Assembly (NCBI GenBank): GCA_963704405.1
Contig: OY969903.1
Coordinates: 4,154,001-4,218,000 of the forward strand
DNA length: 64,000 bases
Direction of reading: 5' to 3'
DNA from: MFD01213-c1 sp963704405
GTDB lineage: Bacteria > Planctomycetota > Phycisphaerae > Tepidisphaerales > Tepidisphaeraceae
Positions 1-8,427 of the stretch are shown here, one piece after another. Each line of letters begins with the position of its first letter. Positions within the stretch are counted from its first letter, which is position 1. The notes beneath the pieces were generated by a model that saw only the letters and a list, made by a program, of their open reading frames with translations, was not told where the DNA came from and did not search any database. The position numbers and the translations under genes were made by a program.

Positions 1-536
1 ATCCAGGCGCAGACGGGAGCGAGTGCGAGGGCGGCGCCTAAATAATAATGGCATAGCTGACTGAAGCGTTTGAGAAAGGGATAGCCACTGAGGAACGCAA
101 GCACCGGAATTGCCAGGATGACGGGCCAGGGATTTTTATAGACCCACCAGAAGCCGGCAGCTCCGAGAATAAAGAGAACGGCAGAGGCCGCTAGCGCAAC
201 GACCATGAACCGCGGGGATAGTCGTCCGCTTGGAATCGCGCGACGGGCTGTGCGGGGGTTTTCGGCATCCACTTCTGCATCGAGCAGGCGGTTGGCGAGC
301 ATCGCGAAGGTTCGGGCGGTGACCATACAGATGACGATCAGCGCAAGTTGGCCGAACTTCATGCCTCCCCGCGTGCGGGCTGCGGCCAGTACGGCAGAAA
401 GGATCGCCCAAGGCAGTGCAAAGACACTGTGCTGGATTTTGATGTCCGCGGAGAGCGCACCCAGTTTTGCGAGTATTGATGAGGCTGGTTGGAGAGGCGG
501 CACATGGGCCACGCTCGTGATTGCATTACTTGCCAT
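1..536 (-). CDS. UbiA-family prenyltransferase, C-terminus cut by window edge
   Basis: Integral membrane enzyme that attaches a polyprenyl chain to an aromatic acid during quinone synthesis. The first 178 residues lie in the window. They contain the UbiA aspartate motif NRLLDAEVDAENPRT (N-R-x2-D-x3-D, binding the Mg-diphosphate of the prenyl donor) near residues 83-97, followed by hydrophobic segments. The ATG at 536 lies inside the end of the upstream CsrA-like gene (11-base overlap), so translation is probably coupled. A UbiX-type flavin prenyltransferase lies just upstream on the same strand, which suggests menaquinone synthesis; in planctomycetes this may be the MqnP step of the futalosine route, but the substrate is an inference. 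The remainder lies beyond base 1. Confidence 0.9.
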   Translation of the reverse strand, partial: MASNAITSVAHVPPLQPASSILAKLGALSADIKIQHSVFALPWAILSAVLAAARTRGGMKFGQLALIVICMVTARTFAMLANRLLDAEVDAENPRTARRAIPSGRLSPRFMVVALAASAVLFILGAAGFWWVYKNPWPVILAIPVLAFLSGYPFLKRFSQLCHYYLGAALALAPVCAW

Positions 537-855
537 GGTTGCTCTGTCCACCGCCGCGAAGCTGATCGACTTGTTCCTTGGCAAAGACGGGGATGTGTTG
601 CGGGGCCAGCACACCGATACGAGCGGTTTCACCGAGTACTTCCATCAGGGTGACGGCGACATGGGGCCCGAGATGACAGGATTGTCCGATAGCGAGCTCA
701 TAGGCACTGTCGAATGAATCGCCATCCCTGGGGCCGCCCATAACGCGCCCGCGGGCAATCAAACGGACGCCCTGTGCGTCGATATCGGTAGGCGAGACGC
801 GAATGTCACCGCCGATGACAATCCACTGATCCACCAGACGCGAAAGAATCGTCAT
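526..855 (-). CDS. CsrA-like protein with two tandem CsrA-type units
   Basis: 109 residues that resemble CsrA twice, which is unusual because CsrA is normally a single ~60-residue domain that dimerises. Residues 1-35 start MTILSR and continue IVIGGDIRV..QGVRL, like CsrA strands 1-4. Residues ~60-98 carry HVAVTLMEVLGETARIGV, then LAPQHIPVFAKEQVDQL, matching the CsrA end (VRIG..AP..V.VHREEI). The first unit lacks the HREE part, and the second replaces the RNA-contacting arginine region with VFAKEQV. ATG 855 is preferred over TTG 861 because GGGGAG lies 6 bases upstream of it. The gene overlaps the prenyltransferase by 11 bases. RNA binding is inferred from similarity only. Confidence 0.65.
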   Translation of the reverse strand: MTILSRLVDQWIVIGGDIRVSPTDIDAQGVRLIARGRVMGGPRDGDSFDSAYELAIGQSCHLGPHVAVTLMEVLGETARIGVLAPQHIPVFAKEQVDQLRGGGQSNHGK

Positions 856-1000
856 AGACAACTCCCCATCCTATCCCGGAAGACCCTCTCGATGCTTCCG
901 TTCCTTTTCTCCCAATCTTGAATTGCACCCGATTTTTGTCAAATATCAAGGCCACCGGCCCGCGATTCCGTGGGATGGGCAGACCAGGTAATTTCGGGCG

Positions 1001-1627
1001 TCAAACCACTGCGCCGGGTTTGATGGGTGGCCGGGGGTTTTTTGGGTCCCAGCGTGTATCCAGAGCGTGGGAGACACCGGTGAGATCGAGCAATTTGCCG
1101 GCCACGAAATCCACTACTTCTGCAATGGTCGCCGGGTTCAGATAAAAACCGGGATTACAGGGCGCGACAATTACACCGGCGTCACTGAGGATCTTGTAAT
1201 TGTTGACATCGATGGGGGAGAGGGGCATTTCTCGATGGGCGAGGATGAGCCGGCGGCGCTCTTTCAAAGTCACGGCGGCGGCGCGGGAAATAAGATTATC
1301 GCCGAGGCCGTGGGCAATTTCCGCAAGGGTGTTGCTGGAGCAGGGGACGACGACCATTCCATCGTGGAGGAAGCTGCCGCTGGCGAGCATGGAACCGACA
1401 TCGTTGTAATTGTAAAGGGTGATGGTGTGCTTGTCGGCGCCGGCCAGGGCAGGGAGATCGATTCCTTCCATTCCTATTTCGTCGTGCAGGAGCCGGCGGC
1501 CAAGGGGAGAGACGACGAGATGTACATTCACGCCGGCCAAGACGAGGCCCTGGATGAAGCGCTGGGCATAAAGCGCTCCGCTTGCGCCTGTGATGGCGGT
1601 GACGATGTTCGAAGGAGCCGAGCTCAT
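1001..1627 (-). CDS. ubiX: UbiX-type flavin prenyltransferase
   Basis: Joins a dimethylallyl group to reduced FMN to make the prenyl-FMN cofactor used by UbiD-type decarboxylases in quinone synthesis. The flavoprotein N-terminus VTAITGASGALYAQRF, the VVPCSSNTLAEIAHG segment, LKERRRLILAHREMPLS and the PCNPGFY stretch all match the UbiX family, and the length (~208 residues) is normal. I chose ATG 1627 (MSSAPSNIV), which gives the usual short lead before the GASGA loop; in-frame starts at 1639 and 1669 would add 4 or 14 residues. The gene is on the same strand as the CsrA-like and UbiA-like genes, with a ~145-base gap, so all three may be one quinone-related unit. Confidence 0.93.
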   Translation of the reverse strand: MSSAPSNIVTAITGASGALYAQRFIQGLVLAGVNVHLVVSPLGRRLLHDEIGMEGIDLPALAGADKHTITLYNYNDVGSMLASGSFLHDGMVVVPCSSNTLAEIAHGLGDNLISRAAAVTLKERRRLILAHREMPLSPIDVNNYKILSDAGVIVAPCNPGFYLNPATIAEVVDFVAGKLLDLTGVSHALDTRWDPKNPRPPIKPGAVV

Positions 1628-1873
1628 GGTTGCAATCATATGCCGCCGCCTAATCTGATAGCCAGCCACTGAACATGGTTTCTGGGCATGGTTTCAGACA
1701 GTTTGAAAATCACTCCATCAAGGTTTCGCTCAACAGGGTGCTGATCGAACGTTAGCGCGATCTGGCGCAAGTGCGTGCGCAGAATTAGCGGGGACCCAAT
1801 CGGGGCGCAATTTTTCCTTGTGATCTTCTCCTGCGCGTTCGAATGAACTCATTTCATATTTCGGGAGAATTTC

Positions 1874-3217
1874 ATGTTTGAGGCAAAATTCAGGAAGAAG
1901 TCGGGGTTTTTGGGTGGCGCGGTGGTGGCGATGGCGGCAGCGGCGACGCCGATTCATGCAGCGGCGATCGGCGATGTGTTTGTGATCGCGATGGAAAATC
2001 ATAATTGGACTCAACCGAACGGCAACGTAGGCGGACTAACGTCGATCCAACAGATTTTCAACAATCCTAATGCGCCGTTCATCAACAGCATTGTGAATCC
2101 AAATTTCAATGGCGGCGCACTGACGCCGACCGCCACGCTGGCGGGGACTTCGACGCCAATCCAAATCAGCACGCAGACGGCGTATGCGAACAACTATTTG
2201 AACGTGCTCTTTCACCCGGTCGGGGGGAGCGGGCCGAGCATTCATCCGTCGGAACCAAATTATCTCTGGTCGGAAGGAGGGACGAATTATGGCGTATTGA
2301 ACGACAACCAGCCGTATGGCACCGGTGGGACAAATCAGAACACGACGGACCATCTGTCGACGTTGCTGACCAACAAGGGGATCAGTTGGAAATCGTACCA
2401 GGAAGATATCGACACCGATGCGGCTGGAAATGTGTTGCCTCAGAATCAGTGGACGTCGCCGATCACGAATCGGAGCGGAACTTATACGACGGTGGCAAAT
2501 CCGTATAACGGCAGCAAGCAGTTTGACTATGCGGTGAAGCATAATCCGATGGCGTTTTTCACGGATACCAACGGCGGCAACGACAGCACACCGAGCAACC
2601 CGGCGGCGGCCTTTTATGCGCCGTTGCAGCAGTTGCAGACGGACCTGAACAACAACACGGTGGCTCGTTACAACTGGATCACACCCAACCAGTTCAACGA
2701 TCAGCATACCTCGCTGACGGGCGGATATTCGCCAAAGGATGGCAGTGCGCATGTCACCGGTGATGCGGCGAACATCCGGCAGGGAGATGATTTCCTCAGC
2801 CAGATCGTACCGACGATCATGGGATCGCAGGCGTACAAAAATAACGGGACAATCGTTATCTGGAATGATGAAACTGAGCCGCAAACGGGCGGGACCGATC
2901 CCGGACAGAACGACACGAGCCATACCAGCATGGAAATTGTGATTTCACCGTTGGCGCATCCGAATGTCGGCGGGCTGCCATTTGCAAGCAACGTGGTATT
3001 CACGCATTCATCGGATCTGCTGACGATGCAAGAGATTTTCCAGGCTCCGACATCAAGCACGGCCAACGGTGCGCTTGGCGATGCGTCAACCGCCGGGACG
3101 AACGATTTGAGTGATCTGTTCGCAGCAAACACCATTCCTTCGTCCGTTCCGGAACCGTCATCAATGGCACTGCTGGGCGTGGCTGGAATGACGATTCTGC
3201 GAAGAAAGCGGAACTAA
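1874..3217 (+). CDS. Secreted PEP-CTERM phosphoesterase
   Basis: 447-residue exported protein of the phosphoesterase (phospholipase C/acid phosphatase AcpA-like) superfamily. A signal peptide covers about residues 1-30 (KK basic start, Ala-rich core, HAAA cut). The catalytic-type N-terminus FVIAMENHNW and later TIVIWNDETEPQTGG and HTSMEIVISP are typical of this metal-dependent family. The C-terminus VPEPSSMALLGVAGMTILRRKRN is a complete PEP-CTERM sorting tag: VPEP, hydrophobic helix, basic tail. It is therefore probably a substrate of the exosortase at 24720-25823. The natural substrate is unknown. It appears monocistronic and is followed by a large inverted repeat. Confidence 0.88.
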   Translation: MFEAKFRKKSGFLGGAVVAMAAAATPIHAAAIGDVFVIAMENHNWTQPNGNVGGLTSIQQIFNNPNAPFINSIVNPNFNGGALTPTATLAGTSTPIQISTQTAYANNYLNVLFHPVGGSGPSIHPSEPNYLWSEGGTNYGVLNDNQPYGTGGTNQNTTDHLSTLLTNKGISWKSYQEDIDTDAAGNVLPQNQWTSPITNRSGTYTTVANPYNGSKQFDYAVKHNPMAFFTDTNGGNDSTPSNPAAAFYAPLQQLQTDLNNNTVARYNWITPNQFNDQHTSLTGGYSPKDGSAHVTGDAANIRQGDDFLSQIVPTIMGSQAYKNNGTIVIWNDETEPQTGGTDPGQNDTSHTSMEIVISPLAHPNVGGLPFASNVVFTHSSDLLTMQEIFQAPTSSTANGALGDASTAGTNDLSDLFAANTIPSSVPEPSSMALLGVAGMTILRRKRN

Positions 3218-3227
3218 GCTTTTAAAA

Positions 3228-3374
3228 GCTCCTAACAAAACAGGAGGAAAATGAACGCAGAGTCGCGGAGGCCGCGGAGGTAAAACACGGAGAAAACAAG
3301 GAAAAACATAGCCCTCTCTGTTCTACCTCCGCGGCCTCCGTGACTCTGCGTTCATCCATTCTGTTAGGAACTCT
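3228..3374. repeat. Large imperfect inverted repeat, GC-rich hairpin
   Basis: Left arm ~3228-3285 and right arm ~3321-3374 are near-perfect inverted copies. The core GAACGCAGAGTCGCGGAGG with the following CCGCGGAGGTA at 3253-3281 pairs with its complement at 3324-3353 (one mismatch), and flanks CTCCTAACA/TGTTAGGAA extend the pairing. It lies after the PEP-CTERM gene. The CGCAGAG..CGGAGG core resembles palindromic extragenic repeats scattered through some environmental genomes. It could end transcription from either side or be a mobile palindromic repeat. Confidence 0.85.
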
Positions 3375-3391
3375 AAATCAGTTCCTCGTGC

Positions 3392-3429
3392 GAGTCGAAG
3401 GATCGTATTCAAGTGCGATCCTTCGACTC
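3392..3429. terminator. 14-bp perfect hairpin between convergent genes
   Basis: GAGTCGAAGGATCG (3392-3405) pairs perfectly with CGATCCTTCGACTC (3416-3429) across a 10-base loop, and is followed on the plus strand by TATTTGATT. It abuts the stop codon of nuoI (minus) and faces the phosphoesterase gene, so it can serve as a bidirectional terminator. Confidence 0.6.
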
Positions 3430-4019
3430 TATTTGATTACAGGGATATCGGCGGCTGTCGTCGCGGGTTTGCCGGCCTTCACACGTTCATACTCTTCTTT
3501 TACCCATGGGATGCGGTCGGCATTCCGCTCCATCCAGAGGGGGATTGGCGTGCGCAGGTTTTTCTTCGCCAACTCGGCGAATTCCACCACCACATCTTCT
3601 CGCGAATATGATGACAGATCGTGCAGTTTGCCCATGTGGATGCACTCGGTCGGACAGGGGTCGGTGCAGAGGGCGCAGAAGAGGCACTTGCTGTAATCAA
3701 TGGCGAACCGCAGCAGCCGCCCGTTCTTGGGGTCGGCCATATTCACCGTGCCGGTTTTTTTGTCGATTTTCCGAGGGGCTGTTTTATCAATGTAAATGCA
3801 ATCGACCGGGCAGGCCTTGGCGCACAGATCGCAGGCGATGCATTTGTCGGCTTCGAATTCGTGGATGCCGCGGTAGCGCGGGGCGAACGAAAGCTTCTGT
3901 TCCGGGTATTGCACGACCACGGTTTTCTGGAAGCAATACTTCAGCGTGATCTTCATGCCGATCACGATCGAGGAGAGAGTGTCGAAGATGTTCTTGAAAT
4001 AGGTTCGGACGGGGCCCAT
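3429..4019 (-). CDS. nuoI: NADH-quinone oxidoreductase subunit I (NuoI)
   Basis: Peripheral-arm subunit of complex I carrying two 4Fe-4S clusters that pass electrons toward subunit B. The 196 residues hold two ferredoxin motifs: C60-x2-C63-x2-C66-x3-C70-P (KCIACDLCAKACP) and C112-x2-C115-x2-C118-x3-C122-P (KCLFCALCTDPCP). The amphipathic N-terminal helix (YFKNIFDTLSSIVIGMKITL) is typical of NuoI. Only nuoB, divergently placed 181 bases away, accompanies it; the other complex I genes are not in the window. Length and motifs are complete, so it is probably functional. Confidence 0.93.
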   Translation of the reverse strand: MGPVRTYFKNIFDTLSSIVIGMKITLKYCFQKTVVVQYPEQKLSFAPRYRGIHEFEADKCIACDLCAKACPVDCIYIDKTAPRKIDKKTGTVNMADPKNGRLLRFAIDYSKCLFCALCTDPCPTECIHMGKLHDLSSYSREDVVVEFAELAKKNLRTPIPLWMERNADRIPWVKEEYERVKAGKPATTAADIPVIK

Positions 4020-4200
4020 GGGTTGCGCTCGAGGGTGGAGATATTCTTTCTGTAGGTGATTATCCCGCTGGTTTGGGACAAGTCCAATCGAAGGATGCGG
4101 GCGTCTGTGCGATTGTTTGCCTGTATTTTGTGCCGCAGGCTGGCTTCAGCGGGGTGGGCGGCTATACTTTTGCAGTCTCGTTTTTACGGAGCCGCAGGCC

Positions 4201-4767
4201 ATGTTTGATACGCAGCAGTTACCGGACAATGTCTTGACGTTGCAGTTGAAAAAGGTCGTAAACTGGGCTCGGCGCAGCTCGTTGTGGCCTATGCCATTTG
4301 CGACCGCCTGCTGCGGGATCGAGCTGATGGCGACGGCTTCGTCGCGGTATGACCTGGCCCGCTTTGGAGCGGAAGCGATGCGATTCAGCCCGCGGCAAAG
4401 CGATCTGATGATCGTGGCCGGCCGCGTGACGGTCAAGATGATGCCGGTGTTGCAGCATATTTATCAGCAGATGACAGAGCCGAAATGGGTTATCAGCATG
4501 GGCGCGTGCGCGAGCACGGGCGGCGTGTTTGACGCCTACGCGACGATCCAGGGAATCGATCAGTTTATGCCGGTGGATGTGTATGTTCCGGGGTGTCCGC
4601 CGAGGCCGGAGACATTGATCGAAGGGATCATGGCGATTCAGCGGATTATTGATGAGGACGGTCTGCCACCGGCGGGGAAACGGCGGCCGTTGCAGTTGGC
4701 AATTGAACCGAGCTATTCACCGTCGCCGCAACCAGTACCGGTGACAATTGGCGGGCGAGGATTGTAA
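4201..4767 (+). CDS. nuoB: NADH-quinone oxidoreductase subunit B (NuoB)
   Basis: Carries the terminal N2 4Fe-4S cluster of complex I, which reduces quinone. Ligand cysteines are all present: C37 and C38 in ATACCGIELMA, C103 in GACASTGG, and C132 in PGCPPRPE. ATG 4201 gives 188 residues with a normal NuoB start (MFDTQQLPDN); the frame is open further upstream to 4117, but those residues do not look like NuoB. The last ~25 residues are Pro/Ser-rich and probably disordered. The gene is divergent from nuoI and separated from any nuo operon, an unusual arrangement. Confidence 0.94.
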   Translation: MFDTQQLPDNVLTLQLKKVVNWARRSSLWPMPFATACCGIELMATASSRYDLARFGAEAMRFSPRQSDLMIVAGRVTVKMMPVLQHIYQQMTEPKWVISMGACASTGGVFDAYATIQGIDQFMPVDVYVPGCPPRPETLIEGIMAIQRIIDEDGLPPAGKRRPLQLAIEPSYSPSPQPVPVTIGGRGL

Positions 4768-4820
4768 GAGGGGGAAAGACTCGCTCAGGGACGGGCCAAC
4801 ACAGATTGTGACATGGGGCT

Positions 4821-5750
4821 ATGCCCGTAAACGATCCTTCAGCCGACCCCGATGCCAAGCCGGCGGTTCCCAATCGCCGGGCGAAGCGGGTGTTTCTCAA
4901 ATTACTTCGGCTTAGCGTTACTATTTATGTGGGGTTCTGCTGCGCGATTTACTTTCTGCAGGGGTCGATCGTTTTTCCTGCGGCCAAGTATCAGGGGACA
5001 GCGCAGGCGATTATCAGGCCGGAACGGGATAGCGAATTAATTCATTTGACGACGCGCGATGGGGATCAGGTCGCGGCGATGTTCGGGCCGGCGCTTCTGG
5101 ACAACGGTTCAATCGATCCGGAGGCGGCACACCGCCCTACGATCATTTATTTTTATGGCAACGGCGGCGCGGTGGCGTGGTCATTTGGAGAGTTTGATCA
5201 CTTTCGCCGGCTGCGGGCGAATGTTCTTGTGCCCGATTACGTGGGCTTTGGCATGAGCAGCGGAAAGCCGTCGGAAGAGAAACTATATGCCACGGCGGAT
5301 GCGGCTTACGATTATGTGACCCATCGGCCGGGAATTGATTCAAGAAAGATTATTCCTGTTGGGTGGTCACTCGGGGGTGCGGTGGCGATCGATCTTGCCA
5401 GCCGCCGGCAGGTAGCGGGGCTGGCTACATTCAACGCATTTACCAGTATGCGGGAAATGGCTCGCCAGACGATGCCTTGGATTCCGACAACGTTGCTTTG
5501 CAAATATGACTTTGCGAACGAGAAAAAGATTTCGCGGATTTCGGTGCCGGTGTTTATCTGCAATGGGATGCGCGACACGCTGGTGCCGCCAGTGATGTCT
5601 GATCGGTTGGCCCGCGCGGCAAAGGGGCCTGTGGCGCGGGTAACGATTGATTCGGCGGATCATCACACGATCTTCATTGCCAAGCCGCTGGATTTATTTA
5701 ATGCGATGCGGAAGTTTGTGAATGAGGTGGATGGGCCGCCTGCGCCCTGA
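4821..5750 (+). CDS. Membrane-anchored alpha/beta hydrolase
   Basis: 309-residue serine hydrolase with one N-terminal transmembrane segment (about residues 28-50), placing the catalytic domain outside the cytoplasm or tethered to the membrane. The nucleophile elbow is GWSLGG (S183), the probable acid is D252 (NGMRDTLVP) and the histidine lies in DHHTIF (281/282). FYGNGG at ~111-116 matches the oxyanion HG.GG-type loop of the BEM46/ABHD13-like group. Substrate cannot be told from the sequence. It follows nuoB by 53 bases on the same strand, and no functional link is evident. Confidence 0.85.
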   Translation: MPVNDPSADPDAKPAVPNRRAKRVFLKLLRLSVTIYVGFCCAIYFLQGSIVFPAAKYQGTAQAIIRPERDSELIHLTTRDGDQVAAMFGPALLDNGSIDPEAAHRPTIIYFYGNGGAVAWSFGEFDHFRRLRANVLVPDYVGFGMSSGKPSEEKLYATADAAYDYVTHRPGIDSRKIIPVGWSLGGAVAIDLASRRQVAGLATFNAFTSMREMARQTMPWIPTTLLCKYDFANEKKISRISVPVFICNGMRDTLVPPVMSDRLARAAKGPVARVTIDSADHHTIFIAKPLDLFNAMRKFVNEVDGPPAP

Positions 5751-5861
5751 AAATATTCGTTTCTTTCAAGTCATAAAATTTAGAACTCCACAAGGCATTT
5801 TAATTTCGCGCAACAGCATGGGCCGGCGGCCGATGTTACGCTGAAGTTTTTAAGATCGACC

Positions 5862-6797
5862 TCAGATGTAGTCGATACCGGCGTAGCGCCAGTGGTAGGT
5901 CTCGGGGAGCTTGGTGGAGTTGATGGGGCGCGCGAGCATGTCGAATGTCCAGCCGGGTTGGAAATGCATTGATTGAAGGACGATGGCCGCGGGATCATTT
6001 ATTGCGAGGGGCAGGCGGATTGGATGCCATTTTTCTCGCGTTGCAATGGTCGCGATGGCGCGGATCAATATCTCGGCAGAGCCGGGTTCGGGAGTACCTG
6101 GCATGAATTCCAGGATGTCGGCGCGGATGGTTTCGCTGTGCATTTGACCGACGCCCAATAGCGCATAACCGCCGGAGGGATCGGCAACGATGTGGAACTC
6201 ATAGCGGTGGCGGTAGGGATGGATGGCGAGCCAGTTTCTCAGTGAGCGGGAAGTACGGTGGACGACGCCGCCAGCAAGTGACTGATATCGCGTGGCCCAG
6301 GCGTCTTCGAGCTGCGGCCATGGCAGAGTTGCGTCGTTTATGTTCCATGATGTTGCTTTAATACCGGCGGCGAGGTCTGCGGGCCGATCATAGAACCACG
6401 ATGTCACCTGCATCACAGGGAAAAAGCCATTTTTGATATACCAGCGGTATGCAGGGCTGGTTGGGTCTTCGCGAAAGACGGTGAGCAGCCCGGTGTCGGT
6501 GCTCTTGTTTGCAAGTTCCTGTTGAAGAAGCGAGCCCAGACCGCCGCCGCGGTATTGGGCATCGACCGCCACAACGGTTTCATGGAAGGCTCGAACGGAT
6601 TTGTCAGCCGAGATCCGAAGAATTCGAGGCTCGACCGGGATGGCGGCGATTAGCTTTTCATCCATCCATGCGGTCATGGCGACCATATTCAGACCGTCCC
6701 AGGTAACGGCGTCGCGAGGATTGAAACCCATGCGCTGGATGAATGCGAGGATGGCATCGCGGTCGGCGGGCGTGGAAAAACGGAGGGTGGGTGGCAT
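5862..6797 (-). CDS. GNAT-family N-acetyltransferase
   Basis: 311 residues with one recognisable GNAT domain in the first half: HETVVAVDAQYRGGGLGSLLQQEL (about 73-96) is the acetyl-CoA-binding motif A with the Q/R-x2-G-x-G/A loop, followed by YRWYIKNGFFPV, the usual GNAT strand. The C-terminal half, including DILEFMPGTPEPGSAEILIRA, may be a second degenerate GNAT fold, as in tandem GNAT proteins. The acceptor substrate is unknown. It is transcribed toward the alpha/beta hydrolase and is divergent from the gene at 6862. Confidence 0.85.
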   Translation of the reverse strand: MPPTLRFSTPADRDAILAFIQRMGFNPRDAVTWDGLNMVAMTAWMDEKLIAAIPVEPRILRISADKSVRAFHETVVAVDAQYRGGGLGSLLQQELANKSTDTGLLTVFREDPTSPAYRWYIKNGFFPVMQVTSWFYDRPADLAAGIKATSWNINDATLPWPQLEDAWATRYQSLAGGVVHRTSRSLRNWLAIHPYRHRYEFHIVADPSGGYALLGVGQMHSETIRADILEFMPGTPEPGSAEILIRAIATIATREKWHPIRLPLAINDPAAIVLQSMHFQPGWTFDMLARPINSTKLPETYHWRYAGIDYI

Positions 6798-6861
6798 GTT
6801 CGTGTTGATCTTATACTACCCGCTTGCCGGGTGTTCTGTATCGACGTAGCATATTCTGATA

Positions 6862-8427
6862 ATGCGTCTGTTCTTTGCGGGGTTGTTACTCCTTTTCATT
6901 CCGACCGTCGCGCTCGCCCAGGCAAAAGGCGAGGTTGAGAGCATTGGGTTCAATAACGCTTATCGCCCCGACTCCTGGACGCCGATGGTTGTGCGCCTTC
7001 GGCCGGAAACCAATGACCCGGGCACATATCAGATCCAGGTATGGCAGTACGACATTGACGGCGACCGCCCGGTATACACACGGCAGATTACGCTGAACGG
7101 AGCGGACCAGGCGCGCGAGCAGCGGTTCTGGATGTATTTTTTGCCCCAGCCGATCAATAAGGGACTGCCCGACCCGACCAACGGCGGCACGCTCAAAGAT
7201 CTTCAGCATGACCTGGAAGTTTTTCTTTGCTCGGCCAAGGGTGTGAAGATCACGCAGCTTCCGATCACTTCCACACTTCAGAATATCGATCCTTATCGGG
7301 ATTATTCGCAACTGCCTCGCGGGGCGAAGTTGATTCTTTGCATTAGTGATGGGAACAGCCAGCCGGCGTTTCGGGACTATCAGGCAGCGGTGGGAATTTC
7401 GGAGGAGGTGGCGGTGGTGAACCTCACGCCACGCGACCTGCCGGAAGACCCGATTGGATATGAAGCGGTCGACAGCATTGTATGGTTGAATTCTGACCCG
7501 GCGGATCTGGATAAAGGGGGCGCGCACAAACTGCAGGCGCTGCAGGATTATGTGAAGTTTGGCGGGCAGCTTGTCATCTGCCAGCCGACGACGGATTGGC
7601 AGAAATCCCTGGGGTTTGGTGATCTGTTGCCGGTGACGGTGCAAGGCGTTGCGAGCAAGGACAATCTTGAGCCGCTTCGCGGAATGGCTAAGCCGCAGGT
7701 GGCGGATATTTTTCGGCCGCGCGTGGATGCCTGGGATCGGCCTTCAGGTCCGTTTCAATTTGCCCGGGCGACGGCCAAGCCGGGTGCGGTGGTGCAATCC
7801 TGGATCGACTGGAAAAATGACGGCTCATACAGCGACGCTACGCCATACCTGGTTCGCGGTTCTTATGGATTGGGACAGGTCACCTGGGTGGCGCAAGACC
7901 TCGGCGACCCCGCAATCGCGGGAAAGGCCACAACGGGGTGGCCTTATATCTGGGATAAAGTTTTCGGTTGGAAGAATGAAACGTATGTTCTGCCGGCCAA
8001 TATTTCTCGTGACGATCCGGACGTGCGGCTGCGAGCAGATCAGTATCGGCCGGGCGGGCCGGTCGATATTGGCTGGCAGTTGACGCAGGGGCTTAATAGT
8101 TCAAGCCGGGCGGCGTGGCTCATCTTTATCGCGGTGGCGTTCTTTATTGTTTATTGGGTGGTGGCCGGGCCAGGCGGATATTTGTATCTGCTGGCGAAGA
8201 AACGCTGCAAGCTTGAGTTGGTTTTTCTTCGGGCTGGCCGCCGTTGGCGCGACGGCTGTTACAGTGCTGGTGGTGAAGCTGGTGGTTCGCGGGCCGCCGG
8301 AAGTGCGGCATGTTTCGATCGTCCGAATCGCGCCGGGACAACCGGCGCTGGTATACAGCCGATTTGGGCTTTATATCCCGCGGGATGGGGATCAATCGAT
8401 CGAGCTGACGAATTCTGCGCCGGATAG
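6862..8427 (+). CDS. Secreted/membrane protein next to ABC transporter, 5' part of a frameshifted gene
   Basis: N-terminal ~450 residues of a protein that continues in another frame at 8147-9310. Signal peptide at residues 1-20 (MRLFFAGLLLLFIPTVALAQA). A large extracytoplasmic region follows, then a transmembrane helix AWLIFIAVAFFIVYWVVAGPG at ~417-437 ending in GGYLYLLAKK. After that the frame yields Arg/Gly-rich residues unlike a protein, while the next frame becomes meaningful (LSWFFFGLAAVGA). One extra base near 8200-8225 explains the switch. This architecture, just before an ABC ATPase and permease, recalls the accessory envelope proteins of gliding-type ABC-2 systems. I do not recognise a named family. 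Confidence 0.7.
   Translation: MRLFFAGLLLLFIPTVALAQAKGEVESIGFNNAYRPDSWTPMVVRLRPETNDPGTYQIQVWQYDIDGDRPVYTRQITLNGADQAREQRFWMYFLPQPINKGLPDPTNGGTLKDLQHDLEVFLCSAKGVKITQLPITSTLQNIDPYRDYSQLPRGAKLILCISDGNSQPAFRDYQAAVGISEEVAVVNLTPRDLPEDPIGYEAVDSIVWLNSDPADLDKGGAHKLQALQDYVKFGGQLVICQPTTDWQKSLGFGDLLPVTVQGVASKDNLEPLRGMAKPQVADIFRPRVDAWDRPSGPFQFARATAKPGAVVQSWIDWKNDGSYSDATPYLVRGSYGLGQVTWVAQDLGDPAIAGKATTGWPYIWDKVFGWKNETYVLPANISRDDPDVRLRADQYRPGGPVDIGWQLTQGLNSSSRAAWLIFIAVAFFIVYWVVAGPGGYLYLLAKKRCKLELVFLRAGRRWRDGCYSAGGEAGGSRAAGSAACFDRPNRAGTTGAGIQPIWALYPAGWGSIDRADEFCAG

Noticed and set aside
1067..1672. Plus-strand 201-codon frame opposite ubiX
   Set aside because: It is the antisense shadow of a clear UbiX protein.
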